Shown here: piece after piece, positions 1 through 10,717 of the stretch | Position numbering within the stretch: the first letter of the stretch is position 1 | How the letters are laid out: each line of letters opens with the position of its first letter | Notes under the pieces: model-generated | What the model saw: only the letters and a program-made list of their open reading frames with translations | Database searches by the model: none | What the model was told of the DNA's origin: nothing | Origin: Weissella sagaensis | Lineage (GTDB): Bacteria > Bacillota > Bacilli > Lactobacillales > Lactobacillaceae | NCBI RefSeq assembly: GCF_005405285.1 | Contig: NZ_BJDT01000003.1 | Coordinates: 62,001 to 126,000 of the forward strand | Length of the DNA: 64,000 bases | Direction: 5' to 3' | Position numbers and translations under genes: made by a program

Positions 1-26
1 GGTTGAATTATAAATTAATTATTACA

Positions 27-671
27 CTATTGTTTTTTAATTGTTGTCACAAATTTATCAAAAAGAGCACGTTCATGTAGATTACGATTATATTGTAAAC
101 TATCAACACAAATATAGTTACCTTTTTTTGTATATCTACCATCCCCATGGCGTTTATTTAATGCTAAAAACATTGTTACGTTTTCTTCATGCTGACAAAT
201 TGAACAATATCCCCGTATAACTGGACTTGAAACATCACCAACTAACCCTAAAAGCTGGTCTTGTTCATAATACAATATATATTTACGTCGTGTCGCAATA
301 TCATTCCAAGCAAAAAAAGTATAATCACGCCAATCCACTACCGTTAAATCAGGTAGCGTCAATTTCTTAGTCTTGCGGAATGTTTGTTGTATTTGTTTTT
401 TGTCTGGTGCTACAAAAGGCACGACAAACTCTTGTAATGTTTTGACCATTGTTTCAGTCGCACGGTGTCGCAATCGTCGATCCATGATATTAGAAATTAA
501 CTGCGTAATGGCAGGGTCATTACCAGGAACTGTATCGTGGATTTCCTCGGCAGCTAAATCTTGAAGGACACCAATTGTCCGTAAGTCATTGACTGATTGG
601 TATTGATGTACCAAGTTATAGACAATGTCATTAATCTTCATATACTGATAGGGTTGTATTGTTAGTGTCAT
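27..671 (-). CDS. EF-G-binding protein, FusB/FusC type
   Basis: Predicted 214-residue member of the FusB/FusC (FBP) family. These proteins bind elongation factor G and help it leave the ribosome; some family members confer fusidic acid resistance. The N-terminal half looks helical. The C-terminal half holds the treble-clef zinc finger, seen as CSIC near residue 155, then KRHGDGRYTKKGNYICVD, which supplies a His and a further Cys. Length matches the family. The start is the ATG behind GAAAGGA with a 7-nt gap. A short leader ORF with a near-perfect ribosome binding site lies upstream, so expression is probably set by translational attenuation. Whether this protein gives fusidic acid resistance cannot be told from sequence. 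Confidence 0.85.
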   Translation of the reverse strand: MTLTIQPYQYMKINDIVYNLVHQYQSVNDLRTIGVLQDLAAEEIHDTVPGNDPAITQLISNIMDRRLRHRATETMVKTLQEFVVPFVAPDKKQIQQTFRKTKKLTLPDLTVVDWRDYTFFAWNDIATRRKYILYYEQDQLLGLVGDVSSPVIRGYCSICQHEENVTMFLALNKRHGDGRYTKKGNYICVDSLQYNRNLHERALFDKFVTTIKKQ

Positions 672-794
672 AAATTTTTCCTTTCATTTCTCATAATTAG
701 AATCATTAGAAAGAAAGTTTTTTTCTAGTGATTCGATTAATAGTTATTAACCTTGTCACTAGCAGATACTATACGTACCATCTGACCACCTCCT
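672..794 (-). promoter_or_regulatory. putative translational attenuator of the FusB-type gene
   Basis: On the minus strand the leader contains a strong ribosome binding site (AGGAGGTGGT), a 14-codon ORF, then two potential hairpins. The first pairs CTAGTGA inside the leader ORF with TCACTAG just after it. The second pairs CTTTCTTTCT with AGAAATGAAAG and would mask the GAAAGGA ribosome binding site of the following gene. This is the layout of ribosome-stalling attenuators ahead of antibiotic resistance genes. The pairing was done by eye and is an inference. Confidence 0.5.
737..781 (-). CDS. 14-aa leader peptide MVRIVSASDKVNNY
   Basis: A short ORF, ATG to TAA, preceded at a 7-nt gap by AGGAGGTGGT, which matches the anti-Shine-Dalgarno tail of 16S rRNA over eight or more bases. 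Such a strong site in front of a 14-codon ORF, 65 nt upstream of an EF-G-binding protein gene on the same strand, suggests a regulatory peptide whose translation senses ribosome inhibition. A weak promoter (TTGTTT, 16 nt, TAAACT) can be drawn at 806-833. No homologous peptide was recognised. Confidence 0.5.
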   Translation of the reverse strand: MVRIVSASDKVNNY

Positions 795-914
795 AGAGCT
801 ACCCTAGTTTATCAAACCTTTTAAAAAAAACAAATAAGCCTTATATTGCTTACTGATACCCTAGAAAACAGGATAGCACGGTAACTAGCTACCACTAATC
901 ATAACCTTTATATG

Positions 915-1469
915 CTATAAGTTAGTATTGTTTAAATTATAGAAATAAACTTTTTTATCTGCCCATTCACCAAATTCAAACATAAATTTTTCACGAGTTG
1001 TTTCAAATGAAAAGCCTAATTTTTTTAGTAATTCCTGAGATGGTGTATTTGGGATACTAACATGTGCTTCAATTCTATGAAATCCTAATTGATTAGATGC
1101 TAACTTCAAAATAGCTGTTAATGCTTCAAAAGCATACCCTTTTCGCCATAATTGATTATGAATAAAATAACCAATTTCACCCCAATTCATATTCGCTCTG
1201 GCAAGTGTTGCAATATCAATCATACCAATATGATGTTGCGTTTTTTTATCAAAAATAGCAAAAATATAAGTGTCGTCTGCCTGCCTTAATGTATCATGCT
1301 TTTGAACCAGCTCATTAAACCATTCTTGCGTACAAATACTCATATCTAATAAACCTTCATCAAAGGGATTTTGTGACGGTTGCCGTTGCGAAAACCCCTT
1401 GAACCAACTCTCATAGTCGGTTGTTCTTAATGGCCTAATAATCAATCTATCTGTAGAAATTTCTATCAT
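915..1469 (-). CDS. GNAT N-acetyltransferase, RimJ/RimL-like
   Basis: A 184-residue GNAT-fold acetyltransferase of the RimJ/RimL (Acetyltransf_3) type, which transfers acetyl from acetyl-CoA to an amine, often a protein N-terminus. The start TDRLIIRPLRTTDYE, the WGEIGYFIHNQLWRKGYAFEAL stretch (acetyl-CoA loop, residues about 96-117) and the ending SQELLKKLGFSFE are typical of the subfamily. The substrate is unknown. The gene stands alone between the end of the purine operon and the FusB-type gene, all on the minus strand. Confidence 0.8.
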   Translation of the reverse strand: MIEISTDRLIIRPLRTTDYESWFKGFSQRQPSQNPFDEGLLDMSICTQEWFNELVQKHDTLRQADDTYIFAIFDKKTQHHIGMIDIATLARANMNWGEIGYFIHNQLWRKGYAFEALTAILKLASNQLGFHRIEAHVSIPNTPSQELLKKLGFSFETTREKFMFEFGEWADKKVYFYNLNNTNL

Positions 1470-1615
1470 TATTTATAATATTCTCTTTTCTTTCAAGTAA
1501 TTAAGTTCATTATAATTAATGCAATATTAAATGTGTATATTCTTTATGATATCTTAGAAAAGACTGTTTTTGGAAAGCTTCATATGCTATACGTCTTTCT
1601 ATTAAATCACATAAA

Positions 1616-1645
1616 AGCAGCCAAATTTTTATGAATTTGGCTGCT
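1616..1645 (-). terminator. rho-independent terminator of the purine operon
   Basis: A perfect 12-bp stem, AGCAGCCAAATT with AATTTGGCTGCT around a 6-nt loop, lies just past the purD stop codon. On the minus strand it is followed by TTTTATGT. It closes the eleven-gene pur transcript. The same hairpin could also act on the other strand, where TATTTATTT follows. Confidence 0.85.
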
Positions 1646-1687
1646 TATTTATTTCATTCCTTCTCTTAAATAATATAGGATTACTTT

Positions 1688-2920
1688 TTAATTTAAATCA
1701 CGAAATCCAATATCTTTTCGATAATAAAAATTAGTCAAATCCAAATTGGCTAGTGTCGTATTAACAATTGTTTGTGCCTTTTTAAGTGTTAATGCATGCG
1801 CGATCAGTGTAAAAATACGACCTCCCGAGCTATATAATGTTTTATTTTTTGCAACAACGCCACCATAAAAAATATTATCCGGCAAATCAGGTAATGCAAT
1901 ATGCTGTTTAGGATTATCTGGATATCCTGGTGCAGCAACAACTGTACCTATATAATATTCTTGATTTTGCCAAATCATTTTGGGCGTTTTCCCCATAATT
2001 AAGTTGCTTATTACTGTATAGAAATCACTTTCTAGCTGTGGCAGTAAAACCTGCGTCTCAGGATCGCCTAAACGAACATTGAACTCAATCACTTTAGTGC
2101 CTTCAGGTGTTAAGATGCAGCCAATATATAAGGTACCAGCATACATTAAATTTTCTTGTCGTAATCCATCCATGATTGGTAAAATAATTGATTTTTTGAG
2201 TTGCGTAATGATTTCATCCGTAATATGTGGCACGGGTGAGTACGCTCCCATACCGCCAGTATTAGGTCCTTCATCGCCCGCAAATAACTTCTTATGATCC
2301 TGTGATATTGGCAAAATAACCGGCTCAGGTCCACCAACAAATACCATCAATGAAAATTCTTCACCCGTTAAATATTCTTCTATTAGAATTTGATCCGATT
2401 TTTGTATACCTTCACGCAAAGCTGGCACCAATTCATCCGCTTTTGTCACAATTTTAACACCTTTACCACTTGCTAAGCCGTTCTCTTTAATAACGATTGG
2501 TAAAGATAATCGCTGAGTATACTCTAAGGCCTGATTAACATCGGTAAATACATTAAAATCCGCAGTCGGTACGTGATGACGCCTCATAAAATCTTTTGCA
2601 AATTGTTTATTGCTTTCTAATTTTGCAGCATTTTGATTAGGCCCAAAAACTTTTAATCCTTTAGCTGTTAAAAAATTTACAATTCCCTCAGCTAATGGTG
2701 CCTCTGGTCCGACAAACACCAAGTCTATCTGTTGTTTAGCAGCAAACGTGGCTAATTGTCCAAAATCATTTTCTAAAATAGCAACCGTTTGAATACCACT
2801 TGCTTGCATACCCGGATTTCCTGGTGCACAAAAAACTGTTGCAACCTGTTTACTCTTCAAAAAAGTTGTCGCAATTGCGTGTTCACGCGCACCAGATCCA
2901 ATTACAAGAACATTAAACAT
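1688..2920 (-). CDS. purD: phosphoribosylamine--glycine ligase
   Basis: GAR synthetase, which joins glycine to phosphoribosylamine with ATP at the second step of purine synthesis. At 410 residues it is close to the family norm. The N-terminal nucleotide fold starts with VIGSGAREHA. The ATP-grasp domain includes KENGLASGKGV, GDEGPNTGGMGAYSP and the metal-binding EFNVRLGDPETQ. It is the last gene of the pur operon, 13 nt after purH, with the operon terminator beyond it. Confidence 0.97.
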   Translation of the reverse strand: MFNVLVIGSGAREHAIATTFLKSKQVATVFCAPGNPGMQASGIQTVAILENDFGQLATFAAKQQIDLVFVGPEAPLAEGIVNFLTAKGLKVFGPNQNAAKLESNKQFAKDFMRRHHVPTADFNVFTDVNQALEYTQRLSLPIVIKENGLASGKGVKIVTKADELVPALREGIQKSDQILIEEYLTGEEFSLMVFVGGPEPVILPISQDHKKLFAGDEGPNTGGMGAYSPVPHITDEIITQLKKSIILPIMDGLRQENLMYAGTLYIGCILTPEGTKVIEFNVRLGDPETQVLLPQLESDFYTVISNLIMGKTPKMIWQNQEYYIGTVVAAPGYPDNPKQHIALPDLPDNIFYGGVVAKNKTLYSSGGRIFTLIAHALTLKKAQTIVNTTLANLDLTNFYYRKDIGFRDLN

Positions 2921-2933
2921 TAAAATATCCCTC

Positions 2934-4463
2934 CTAATGTCTAAAGTGACGCACGCCAGTTGTCACCATTGCGATACCATACTTATCGGCCATAGCAATG
3001 GAATCCTTATCATGAATACTACCACCTGGCTGCACAATAGCCTTAATATTATGTTGTGCAGCATACTCTACACAATCATCCATTGGGAAAAAGGCATCTG
3101 ATGCTAAAATAGCCGCTTCATAACCTTCCTTTGGCATCGCTTTTTGTATGGCAATCTTTGTTGCATCAATGCGATTAGGTTGCCCCATACCAACACCTAA
3201 TGTTTTTGTCGCAGTTGTCACAACAACCGCATTACTTTTTACAAATTTTACAACATGCTGTCCAAATTGTAATGCCTTCAATTGTTCAGCTGTAGGTTGC
3301 TGCTTTGTTACTACTGTGAACGTTTCTGCCTCTTCAACCTGGCGATCGGTTTCTTGTATAAGTAATCCACCACTAACTGCAATGGTTTCAAAACGATCTG
3401 CTGCATCGGCATGGCTCAAATCAGCTTGTAATAAACGAATATTCTTTTTTCGACCCAAAATTTCTAAAGCTTCTTTGCTAAATGATGGTGCAATCACAAT
3501 TTCCAAGAAAATTTTATGCATTTTTTGGGCAGTTGCTGCATCAATTTCACGATTAACCGCTACAATACCACCAAAAATAGACATTGGATCTGATTCATAC
3601 GCTTCATTCCAGGCTTGTTCAATATTATCAGCAATCCCAACTCCACATGGATTCATATGTTTCATCGCAACCACACATGGTTCTAAAAATTCACTAACCA
3701 TGTTTAAAGCGGCATTGGCATCTTTCAAATTATTAAATGATAGTTCCTTGCCATGCAATTGTTTTGTGATAATTGAAAGTTTTGCAGGAATAGGATGACG
3801 ATAAAATGCAGCCGTTTGATGACTATTTTCACCATAACGTAGACTTTGCTGTTTTTCATACGTTAATGTTAACTTCTCTGGAAACGCGTCATCGGTTAAG
3901 TAATTAGCAATTAATGCATCATATGCCGCAGTGTGTTGGAATACCTTTGTTGCTAATTCTTTTTTAAATGCCAAATCATTTTGTTCAGCTTCTAAAAACG
4001 ATACGACTGATGCATAATCAGCAGGATCTACAATTGTCAAAACATCCGCAAAATTTTTAGCAGCAGCACGTAACATTGAAGGACCACCAATATCAATTTG
4101 TTCGATTGCTTCGGCTTGAGTAGTTTCAGACTTTTCAATCGTTTCTTTGAAAGGATACAAATTAACAACTACTAAATCAATTGGTGAAATGTCTGCTTCA
4201 CGTAATTGTGCCATATGATCCGGATTATCACGTTTTGCTAATAAGCCACCGTGAATTTTAGGATGTAAAGTTTTAACACGGCCATCTAGCATTTCAGGGA
4301 ATCCTGTAACGTCTTCAACACCCGTCACGGTTAAACTACCTTTTTCAAGCGCCTTTTTTGTACCACCTGTTGAAATAACTTCAAAATCTAAGTCAATTAA
4401 TTGACGTGCAAATTCAAGCAACCCGGTTTTATCTGAAACGCTTAATAATGCTTTTTTAGTCAT
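2934..4463 (-). CDS. purH: bifunctional AICAR formyltransferase / IMP cyclohydrolase
   Basis: Carries out the last two steps to IMP: formylation of AICAR with 10-formyl-THF and ring closure. Length 509. The MGS-like cyclohydrolase domain occupies about residues 1-140 ([35 protein letters not shown]). The transformylase domain follows, with [14 protein letters not shown], the catalytic [10 protein letters not shown] and [16 protein letters not shown]. Only 2 nt separate it from purN upstream, so translation is probably coupled. Confidence 0.97.
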   Translation of the reverse strand: MTKKALLSVSDKTGLLEFARQLIDLDFEVISTGGTKKALEKGSLTVTGVEDVTGFPEMLDGRVKTLHPKIHGGLLAKRDNPDHMAQLREADISPIDLVVVNLYPFKETIEKSETTQAEAIEQIDIGGPSMLRAAAKNFADVLTIVDPADYASVVSFLEAEQNDLAFKKELATKVFQHTAAYDALIANYLTDDAFPEKLTLTYEKQQSLRYGENSHQTAAFYRHPIPAKLSIITKQLHGKELSFNNLKDANAALNMVSEFLEPCVVAMKHMNPCGVGIADNIEQAWNEAYESDPMSIFGGIVAVNREIDAATAQKMHKIFLEIVIAPSFSKEALEILGRKKNIRLLQADLSHADAADRFETIAVSGGLLIQETDRQVEEAETFTVVTKQQPTAEQLKALQFGQHVVKFVKSNAVVVTTATKTLGVGMGQPNRIDATKIAIQKAMPKEGYEAAILASDAFFPMDDCVEYAAQHNIKAIVQPGGSIHDKDSIAMADKYGIAMVTTGVRHFRH

Positions 4464-4465
4464 TT

Positions 4466-5050
4466 TTAGAATTCCCCTTTTTCTAATAGATCTTTGACAA
4501 TCGATGGATAAAATATATGTTCAGTTTGATGCACTCTTCGCTCAAGATCTGCTAATTTATCTGTTTTATAAATTGGTACTTCACACTGCGCAATAATTTT
4601 ACCAGAGTCAATACCTTCATCAACCCAGTGAATGGTTACGCCAGTTTGTGAAATACCAGCTTGATAAGCATCTTCAATACCATGACGACCCGGAAAATTA
4701 GGTAATAATGCTGGATGAATATTAATTATTTTCCCAGCATATTTTGCTAATAAAGTCGGCCCCACAATCCGCATGTAGCCAGCTAGTAAAATAAAATCAA
4801 TTTGTTCAGCCACTAATTTTTTTATGATAGCTGATTCTGCTGCTGCCTTATTTGTATAGTCTTTAAAGTTAATGACTATACTTGGCACTTTTTCTTGCCT
4901 TGCCCGTTGTAAGACATTAACATTTTGATGATCACATACTAACAAGCTAACTTGAACTGGTATTTTTTCCTGAACAAAATCCTGGCACAGTGCTGTAAAA
5001 TTTGTGCCCTCACCTGAAGCAAAAATCGCAATTTTTTTGATCGTTGACAT
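4466..5050 (-). CDS. purN: phosphoribosylglycinamide formyltransferase
   Basis: GAR transformylase, which moves a formyl group from 10-formyl-THF to GAR at the third step. About 194 residues. It shows the N-terminal FASGEGTNF loop, the catalytic [16 protein letters not shown] segment (Asn and His) and [13 protein letters not shown]. The ATG overlaps the purM stop by one base (TGATG), the usual stop-restart arrangement. The in-frame GTG one codon earlier is less likely, because AAAGGCGAG is better spaced for the ATG. Confidence 0.95.
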   Translation of the reverse strand: MSTIKKIAIFASGEGTNFTALCQDFVQEKIPVQVSLLVCDHQNVNVLQRARQEKVPSIVINFKDYTNKAAAESAIIKKLVAEQIDFILLAGYMRIVGPTLLAKYAGKIINIHPALLPNFPGRHGIEDAYQAGISQTGVTIHWVDEGIDSGKIIAQCEVPIYKTDKLADLERRVHQTEHIFYPSIVKDLLEKGEF

Positions 5051-6066
5051 CACTGCAACTCGCCTTTCAAATTTACTTGCTGGGTTCCTGGTATAAGCTT
5101 ACCAATTTGATAAGCCTGTTCACCTGCTTGCTGTAAGGCATTTATGACGTATTTCACATGTTTGGCATCAACTGCTAACACCATACCAATACCTAAATTA
5201 AAGGTGTTAGTCATATCTGAAAATGTAAGTTGCCCAAGCGTTTGTAACGATTGCATAATTTGTGGTAATGGCCAAGCATCAACATTAATTTCAGCATCTA
5301 ATTTCCCGTTCAAAATACGACCAACATTTTCAATTAATCCACCACCCGTAATATGTGCAATCGCATGTATTTGATTTTGTTGTACTAATGGATAAACTGA
5401 ATCAACATAAATGCGTGTTGGTTTTAATAATTCTGTTTGCAAATCTTGTTGGTGACCAGGTAATGTATCAGTCAAGGTATAATCATGTTGTTTAAATAAG
5501 ATATTCCGTACTAAACTAAAGCCATTTGAATGTAAGCCATTGGATGCTATACCAATCAATACATCACCAACCTGTGTGTTGTCAGCTAGTAATAATTGTT
5601 TCTTATCAGCAATACCAACTGCAAAACCAGCTAAATCGTAATGCTGATCATGATACATATCTGGCATTTCTGCTGTTTCACCACCTAATAGTACGGTACC
5701 AGCTTGTTTTATTCCCGCAACTACCCCCGTCAAAATATCCTTGGTTTGTATTGCATCTAAATGACCTGTACCAATATAATCTAGAAAAAATAATGGTTTC
5801 GCCCCTTGTGCCAACACATCATTGACACACATTGCCACCAAATCAATACCAACTTGTGTGTTTTGATTAGCCTGAATAGCAACCAACAACTTTGTACCAA
5901 CACCATCCGTACCTGCAACCAAAACTGGATTTTGAAATGGGCCAATATCTAACGGAAATAAACCGCCAAATGAACCTAATGCTTCGTTTTGTGTTAAATT
6001 CTTAATTTGGCTAACCAGTTGATATCCTGCATTAATATCGACACCCGCCTTCTTATAAGCATCCAT
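5050..6066 (-). CDS. purM: phosphoribosylformylglycinamidine cyclo-ligase
   Basis: AIR synthetase, which closes the imidazole ring of FGAM with ATP. The 338 residues fit the family. The N-terminal half has VAGTDGVGTKLLVA and VNDVLAQGAKPLFFLDYIG. The middle has LLGGETAEMPDMY. The C-terminal half has HITGGGLIENVGRIL. It follows purF after 26 nt and its stop codon overlaps the purN start. Confidence 0.97.
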   Translation of the reverse strand: MDAYKKAGVDINAGYQLVSQIKNLTQNEALGSFGGLFPLDIGPFQNPVLVAGTDGVGTKLLVAIQANQNTQVGIDLVAMCVNDVLAQGAKPLFFLDYIGTGHLDAIQTKDILTGVVAGIKQAGTVLLGGETAEMPDMYHDQHYDLAGFAVGIADKKQLLLADNTQVGDVLIGIASNGLHSNGFSLVRNILFKQHDYTLTDTLPGHQQDLQTELLKPTRIYVDSVYPLVQQNQIHAIAHITGGGLIENVGRILNGKLDAEINVDAWPLPQIMQSLQTLGQLTFSDMTNTFNLGIGMVLAVDAKHVKYVINALQQAGEQAYQIGKLIPGTQQVNLKGELQ

Positions 6067-6092
6067 TTTATAATCCTTCCTGTTAGCTTAAT

Positions 6093-7553
6093 TTACGACA
6101 TTGTAACGCCAGTTATTACATCACGATGATGTAATTTGTTTTGCTCTTCGTTATATTGTTTTTGATAATCATATAGTGGTGTTGGATAATTGCCATCAAA
6201 ATAAGCAACACACAAACTACCATTCGGTGCGCCAGTTTCTAATCCTACTGCTTGTATCAAACTTGGCACACTTAAAAATCCCAATGAATCTGAACTAAAC
6301 GTTTGGCACATTTCTGTCAAAGTCTGGTTTGCTGCAATCAATTCGCTAGCATGTTGAATATCAATACCATAAAAGCATGGATATTTTAGCTCTGGCGAAG
6401 CAATGCGTAAGTGAACCTCAGCTGCCCCGGCATCTTTTAACAATTTCACAATCCTTCGACTAGTGGTGCCTCGTACAATAGAATCATCAACTAAAACTAC
6501 CCGTTTACCTGCTACAACCCCTCTCACTGCCGAAAGCTTCATATTGACACCTTGTTCACGTAACTTTTTGGTTGGTTGGATGAAGGTACGACCAGAATAC
6601 TGATTTTTAACTAATCCCATTTCATAAGGTAGTCCTGATTCTTGTGCATAGCCCATGGCTGCTGATAATGAAGAATTAGGCACGCCTATCACCATATCTG
6701 CCTTTACAGGGTGTTCCTTGGCCAATAAAGCGCCCATTCGCTTACGAGCAGAATGAACATTGACACCATAAATATCTGAATCCGGGCGCGCAAAGTAAAT
6801 AAATTCCATAGAGCAAATTGCTAATTGTGTATCTGTTGTGTAAGTTGAGATGGCTAACCCATTATTATCAATTTTTAATAATTGACCAGGTTGTACATCA
6901 CATAAAAAAGTTGCACCAACTGCACTTAATGCACAAGTTTCACTACAAATAACAAAACCGCCGTTTGATAATTTACCGACAACAAGTGGCCGGAAACCAT
7001 TTGGGTCAAGTGCTGCATAAAGACTATCTTTGGTCAAAAGTAAATAGGCGAAACCACCTTTAATTTGTCTCAGAGCATCTTTAATTTGCTCATCCAAAGT
7101 TGTTTCTTTACTCAAACGAATAAGATGCATCAAATTTTCAGAGTCTGAACTTGATTGATAAATAGCACCTCTGCTTTCCAGAGTTTGACGAATTGTTTGT
7201 GCGTTGGTCAAATTACCATTATGAGCAAGTGCGAATTGTGTATCACTAAAATTAAAAGGCAATGGTTGAATATTTTCTAATAAATTACTCCCTGCAGTTG
7301 AATACCGAACATGACCAATGGCTGCTTGACCCTGTAATTTTTCAAGTTCCACTGCATTAAACACATCATTTAATAAACCTAAATCACGTTTTGTTCTAAG
7401 TTGACCATTATTATTAATTGTAATACCGGCGCCTTCTTGACCACGATGCTGTAAAGAAAATAAACCTGTATAGGTTAGAAATGCTGCATCAGGTGTCCCC
7501 CAGACACCGAAAACGCCACACTCTTCATTTAAATGACTTACTTCAAGCTGCAT
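6093..7553 (-). CDS. purF: amidophosphoribosyltransferase
   Basis: First committed enzyme of purine synthesis, making phosphoribosylamine from PRPP and glutamine. The ATG chosen encodes [11 protein letters not shown] and then Cys, so the N-terminal catalytic Cys is exposed after removal of an 11-residue propeptide, as in Bacillus PurF. A GGAAGGGG site precedes this ATG; an upstream start six codons earlier is poorer. The glutaminase domain has [11 protein letters not shown] and LAHNGNLTN; the PRPP loop is [16 protein letters not shown]. Of the four Cys that bind the iron-sulfur cluster in Bacillus PurF, AICSMEF and KYPCFYG are kept, but the CxxC near the C-terminus is reduced to one Cys (NGSLCVAYF). 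The start lies inside the end of purL. Confidence 0.95.
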   Translation of the reverse strand: MQLEVSHLNEECGVFGVWGTPDAAFLTYTGLFSLQHRGQEGAGITINNNGQLRTKRDLGLLNDVFNAVELEKLQGQAAIGHVRYSTAGSNLLENIQPLPFNFSDTQFALAHNGNLTNAQTIRQTLESRGAIYQSSSDSENLMHLIRLSKETTLDEQIKDALRQIKGGFAYLLLTKDSLYAALDPNGFRPLVVGKLSNGGFVICSETCALSAVGATFLCDVQPGQLLKIDNNGLAISTYTTDTQLAICSMEFIYFARPDSDIYGVNVHSARKRMGALLAKEHPVKADMVIGVPNSSLSAAMGYAQESGLPYEMGLVKNQYSGRTFIQPTKKLREQGVNMKLSAVRGVVAGKRVVLVDDSIVRGTTSRRIVKLLKDAGAAEVHLRIASPELKYPCFYGIDIQHASELIAANQTLTEMCQTFSSDSLGFLSVPSLIQAVGLETGAPNGSLCVAYFDGNYPTPLYDYQKQYNEEQNKLHHRDVITGVTMS

Positions 7554-9772
7554 GGTAAAGCCCCTTCCCAAATATTCAATGCCTGTGAAACTGATAACTT
7601 AAACTCACCGTCTTGTGCCATTACGTGTAAAAAGTCGTTATCGGCGACTTGTCCTAAACAAGTGGCATGTTCACCTAATAAATGCTCAAATGCTAGTTGA
7701 TCTTGAGGACTGACTGATACAACAAAACGCGATTGTGTCTCAGCAAAAAATTGATGAACCATCAATTCACTAACTAAGTTAACGCCTAAATGATTACCAA
7801 ATGTGGCTTCAGCAATAGCAACAATTAACCCACCTTCTGATACATCATGAGCACTTTGTAAAAGATTATTTTCAATTGCCTGCATCACAAAATTTTGCAT
7901 TTTAAATTCATTTTCTAAATCAAAATCAAATAATTGACCTGAAATTTTACCTGTTTGCATTTTTTGGATTTCTGAACCATTGAAATCATTATGCGTTTGA
8001 CCAATAACATAGACAAAGTCACCAGCTTGTTTAAAATCTTGTGTGGTAATATGCTCTAACCCTTGAATTAAACCAACCATCCCAACCATTGGTGTTGGAT
8101 AAATTGGGACATCATTAAATTCATTGTGCAAAGAAACATTTCCTGATATAACTGGTGTTGCAAAGGTTTCACATGCTTCGCTCATTCCCTGCACAGCTTG
8201 ATCTAATTCATAAAATTGTTCTGGCTTTTCTGGATTTCCAAAATTCAAACAATCAGTGATACCAAGTGGTAATCCTCCTGAAGCAACAATATTTCTAGCT
8301 GCTTCAGCAACAGCAATTTGACCACCAATTCGTGGATTTAAATATAAATAACGGCCGTTAACATCTGTTGTCATCGCTAATGCTTTATCATAATGACGGA
8401 CCCGTACAACCGCTGCATCCGAACCAGGCTTCACAAGCGTATTTGTTTGAACTTGTGAATCATAAGTCTCATATAGACTTTTTTTAGATGCGATGGTTAA
8501 TTGTGCTAACATCTGTCGTAATACTCTGGTAGGTGAAGCAACATTTGGAACAAATTGTCTCGTGCTTGCTTGTTCAATCCGAGCAGGCACTTTACTTTGA
8601 CGATAATAAACAGGTGCTTGTGATGCTAATGCATCAACTGGGACATCGACAACAATATTACCTTGATGAAGTAATTGGTAATGGTCATCATCAGTTACGT
8701 GACCAATAGTAATAGCCTCAACACCATATTCAGCAAACACTGACAAAACTTCATCTTCATAACCTTTTTTGACACACAACAACATACGTTCCTGTGATTC
8801 AGACAGCATCATTTCAAAAGGCGTCATATTAGCTTCTCGTTGGGGTACTAAATCCAAATTCAAAATCATCCCATTTCCACCAGCTTTTGAACCCATCTCC
8901 GCTGAAGAAGAAACTAATCCTGCGGCCCCCATATCTTGCATCCCAATCAAAGCATCTGCATGATTAGTACTAATTTCTAAACACGCTTCCATCACTAATT
9001 TTTCTGTAAAAGGGTCGCCAACCTGTACTGCAGAACGTTGATTTTCATGTTCAGAATCAAATTGTGCCGATGCAAATGATGCACCATTAATACCATCACG
9101 ACCGGTTTTAGCACCGACATAAATAATACTATTACCAACACCAGCTGCAGCACCAACTTGAATGTTATCTAACGCCATCAAACCGACACACATGACGTTC
9201 ACCAATGGGTTTTGTGAATAAGCATCATCAAAGGCAATATCACCACCTACTGTTGGCACTCCAATACTATTACCGTATGCACCAATGCCGGCAACCACTT
9301 GGGAAATTAAATATCGATCAGCTGCTGTACGTGGTGTTCCAAAGCGTAAACTATCTAAACTAGCAATTGGACGCGCACCCATTGAGAAAATATCACGTAA
9401 AATACCTCCCACACCAGTTGTCGCTCCTTGAAATGGCTCCACGGCTGATGGATGATTATGGCTTTCAGCTTTGAAAACAACGCCTTGACCATCACCAATA
9501 TCAATGATCCCTGCTCCTTCACCAGGTCCTTTTACAACACGAGGACCTTTTGAGAAGAATTTTTTCAAAACCGGTTTTGAATTTTTATATGAGCAATGCT
9601 CACTCCACATACCTGAAAAAAGACCGATTTCAGTATAATTAGGTAAACGACCAAGGACCTCGTTTTTAATTAATTGATACTCATCATCTGAAAGTCCTAA
9701 TGATTGGTAAAGTTTTTGCTCTTCAATTATCGTTGGTGAAATTTCTGTAGCTTGAACATCGATATTACTCAT
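7538..9772 (-). CDS. purL: phosphoribosylformylglycinamidine synthase subunit PurL
   Basis: Large catalytic subunit of the three-part FGAM synthase (PurL, PurQ, PurS), the fourth step. From the chosen ATG ([10 protein letters not shown]) it has 744 residues, close to Bacillus PurL. Motifs: [47 protein letters not shown] and the second AIRS-like half around [18 protein letters not shown]. The start overlaps the end of purQ by eight bases (ATGAGTAA), with GAGGTGG upstream of it. An earlier in-frame start would run deep into purQ and adds 21 unlikely residues. Confidence 0.96.
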   Translation of the reverse strand: MSNIDVQATEISPTIIEEQKLYQSLGLSDDEYQLIKNEVLGRLPNYTEIGLFSGMWSEHCSYKNSKPVLKKFFSKGPRVVKGPGEGAGIIDIGDGQGVVFKAESHNHPSAVEPFQGATTGVGGILRDIFSMGARPIASLDSLRFGTPRTAADRYLISQVVAGIGAYGNSIGVPTVGGDIAFDDAYSQNPLVNVMCVGLMALDNIQVGAAAGVGNSIIYVGAKTGRDGINGASFASAQFDSEHENQRSAVQVGDPFTEKLVMEACLEISTNHADALIGMQDMGAAGLVSSSAEMGSKAGGNGMILNLDLVPQREANMTPFEMMLSESQERMLLCVKKGYEDEVLSVFAEYGVEAITIGHVTDDDHYQLLHQGNIVVDVPVDALASQAPVYYRQSKVPARIEQASTRQFVPNVASPTRVLRQMLAQLTIASKKSLYETYDSQVQTNTLVKPGSDAAVVRVRHYDKALAMTTDVNGRYLYLNPRIGGQIAVAEAARNIVASGGLPLGITDCLNFGNPEKPEQFYELDQAVQGMSEACETFATPVISGNVSLHNEFNDVPIYPTPMVGMVGLIQGLEHITTQDFKQAGDFVYVIGQTHNDFNGSEIQKMQTGKISGQLFDFDLENEFKMQNFVMQAIENNLLQSAHDVSEGGLIVAIAEATFGNHLGVNLVSELMVHQFFAETQSRFVVSVSPQDQLAFEHLLGEHATCLGQVADNDFLHVMAQDGEFKLSVSQALNIWEGALPCSLK

Positions 9773-10451
9773 GAAAAGCCACCTCACCTGTCTTAATAAA
9801 ATTAATGATTGACGTGAATAATTGCCTACCATCATCTGATCCTAAAATTTTTTCAACTGCACGTTCTGGATGTGGCATCATACCAAGTACATTACCTTTT
9901 TGGTTTGTAATACCAGCAATATCCGATACGCTACCATTGGGATTGTTATGATATCTAAAAATAATTTGATTATTTGCTTCTAAACTTTTAAGCGTTTGTG
10001 TATCACAATAGTAATTACCATCACCATGTGCAATGGGCAGTGTAATGATGGCTCCTTCATCATACAAATTAGAAAATGGACTTTGATTATTTGTCACAAT
10101 TAACTGTTGATCACGACATATAAATTGTGCAACTGTATTCTTTTGTAGTGCTCCTGGTAACAGACCAGCTTCGGTTAAAATTTGGAACCCGTTACAAATA
10201 CCAATGACTGGCTTACCACTATTAGCAAACTCACGTAGCGCAGGAATAATTGGCGCAAAACGTGCAATAGCGCCACTACGTAGATAGTCACCGTACGAAA
10301 ACCCACCTGGCACAATCACTGCATCAAAATCAATTAATGAATCTGAATCATAAGATACTAACGCTGCTTCTTCACAAAGAATATCGGTAATGGCATAATA
10401 AGCATCCAACTCACAGTTAGATGCCGGAAATGCTAAAATCGCAAATTTCAT
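9765..10451 (-). CDS. purQ: phosphoribosylformylglycinamidine synthase subunit PurQ
   Basis: Glutaminase subunit of FGAM synthase, supplying ammonia to PurL. It is a class I glutamine amidotransferase of 228 residues: [15 protein letters not shown] forms the oxyanion region, GICNGFQIL holds the nucleophile Cys, and [10 protein letters not shown] supplies the catalytic His and Glu. The start overlaps the purS stop as ATGA. Confidence 0.97.
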   Translation of the reverse strand: MKFAILAFPASNCELDAYYAITDILCEEAALVSYDSDSLIDFDAVIVPGGFSYGDYLRSGAIARFAPIIPALREFANSGKPVIGICNGFQILTEAGLLPGALQKNTVAQFICRDQQLIVTNNQSPFSNLYDEGAIITLPIAHGDGNYYCDTQTLKSLEANNQIIFRYHNNPNGSVSDIAGITNQKGNVLGMMPHPERAVEKILGSDDGRQLFTSIINFIKTGEVAFHE

Positions 10452-10711
10452 GACATACCCTCCAATTCAATAATTTCGTAGGTATAGTTCTCCATATTGT
10501 AATTTGCTAGCATGCGATCACTAATTTCATTAACTTCTTGTACAATTTCTGCCCGAGTTAACTCATCTGAAAAAGTTAATTCAAATGTTTTACCAACTTT
10601 TAATTGCGTAATATTTTCATAGCCAAGGCGTCCTAGTGCCTGTTGAATGGCTTGTGCTTCTGGATTTAGAATAGATTCTTTGTAATTCACAAAAACTTTA
10701 ACGACTGTCAT
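10448..10711 (-). CDS. purS: phosphoribosylformylglycinamidine synthase subunit PurS
   Basis: Small structural subunit that bridges PurL and PurQ in the Firmicutes-type FGAM synthase. It has 87 residues, as expected, starting [19 protein letters not shown], with [15 protein letters not shown] in the middle. It lies between purC (6 nt) and purQ (4-nt overlap). Its presence as a separate gene fits the small form of PurL found here. Confidence 0.95.
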   Translation of the reverse strand: MTVVKVFVNYKESILNPEAQAIQQALGRLGYENITQLKVGKTFELTFSDELTRAEIVQEVNEISDRMLANYNMENYTYEIIELEGMS

Positions 10712-10717
10712 GATTTG

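Noticed and set aside
3148..3798. 216-codon open frame on the plus strand
   Set aside because: Lies entirely antisense to purH; no ribosome binding site or family motif.
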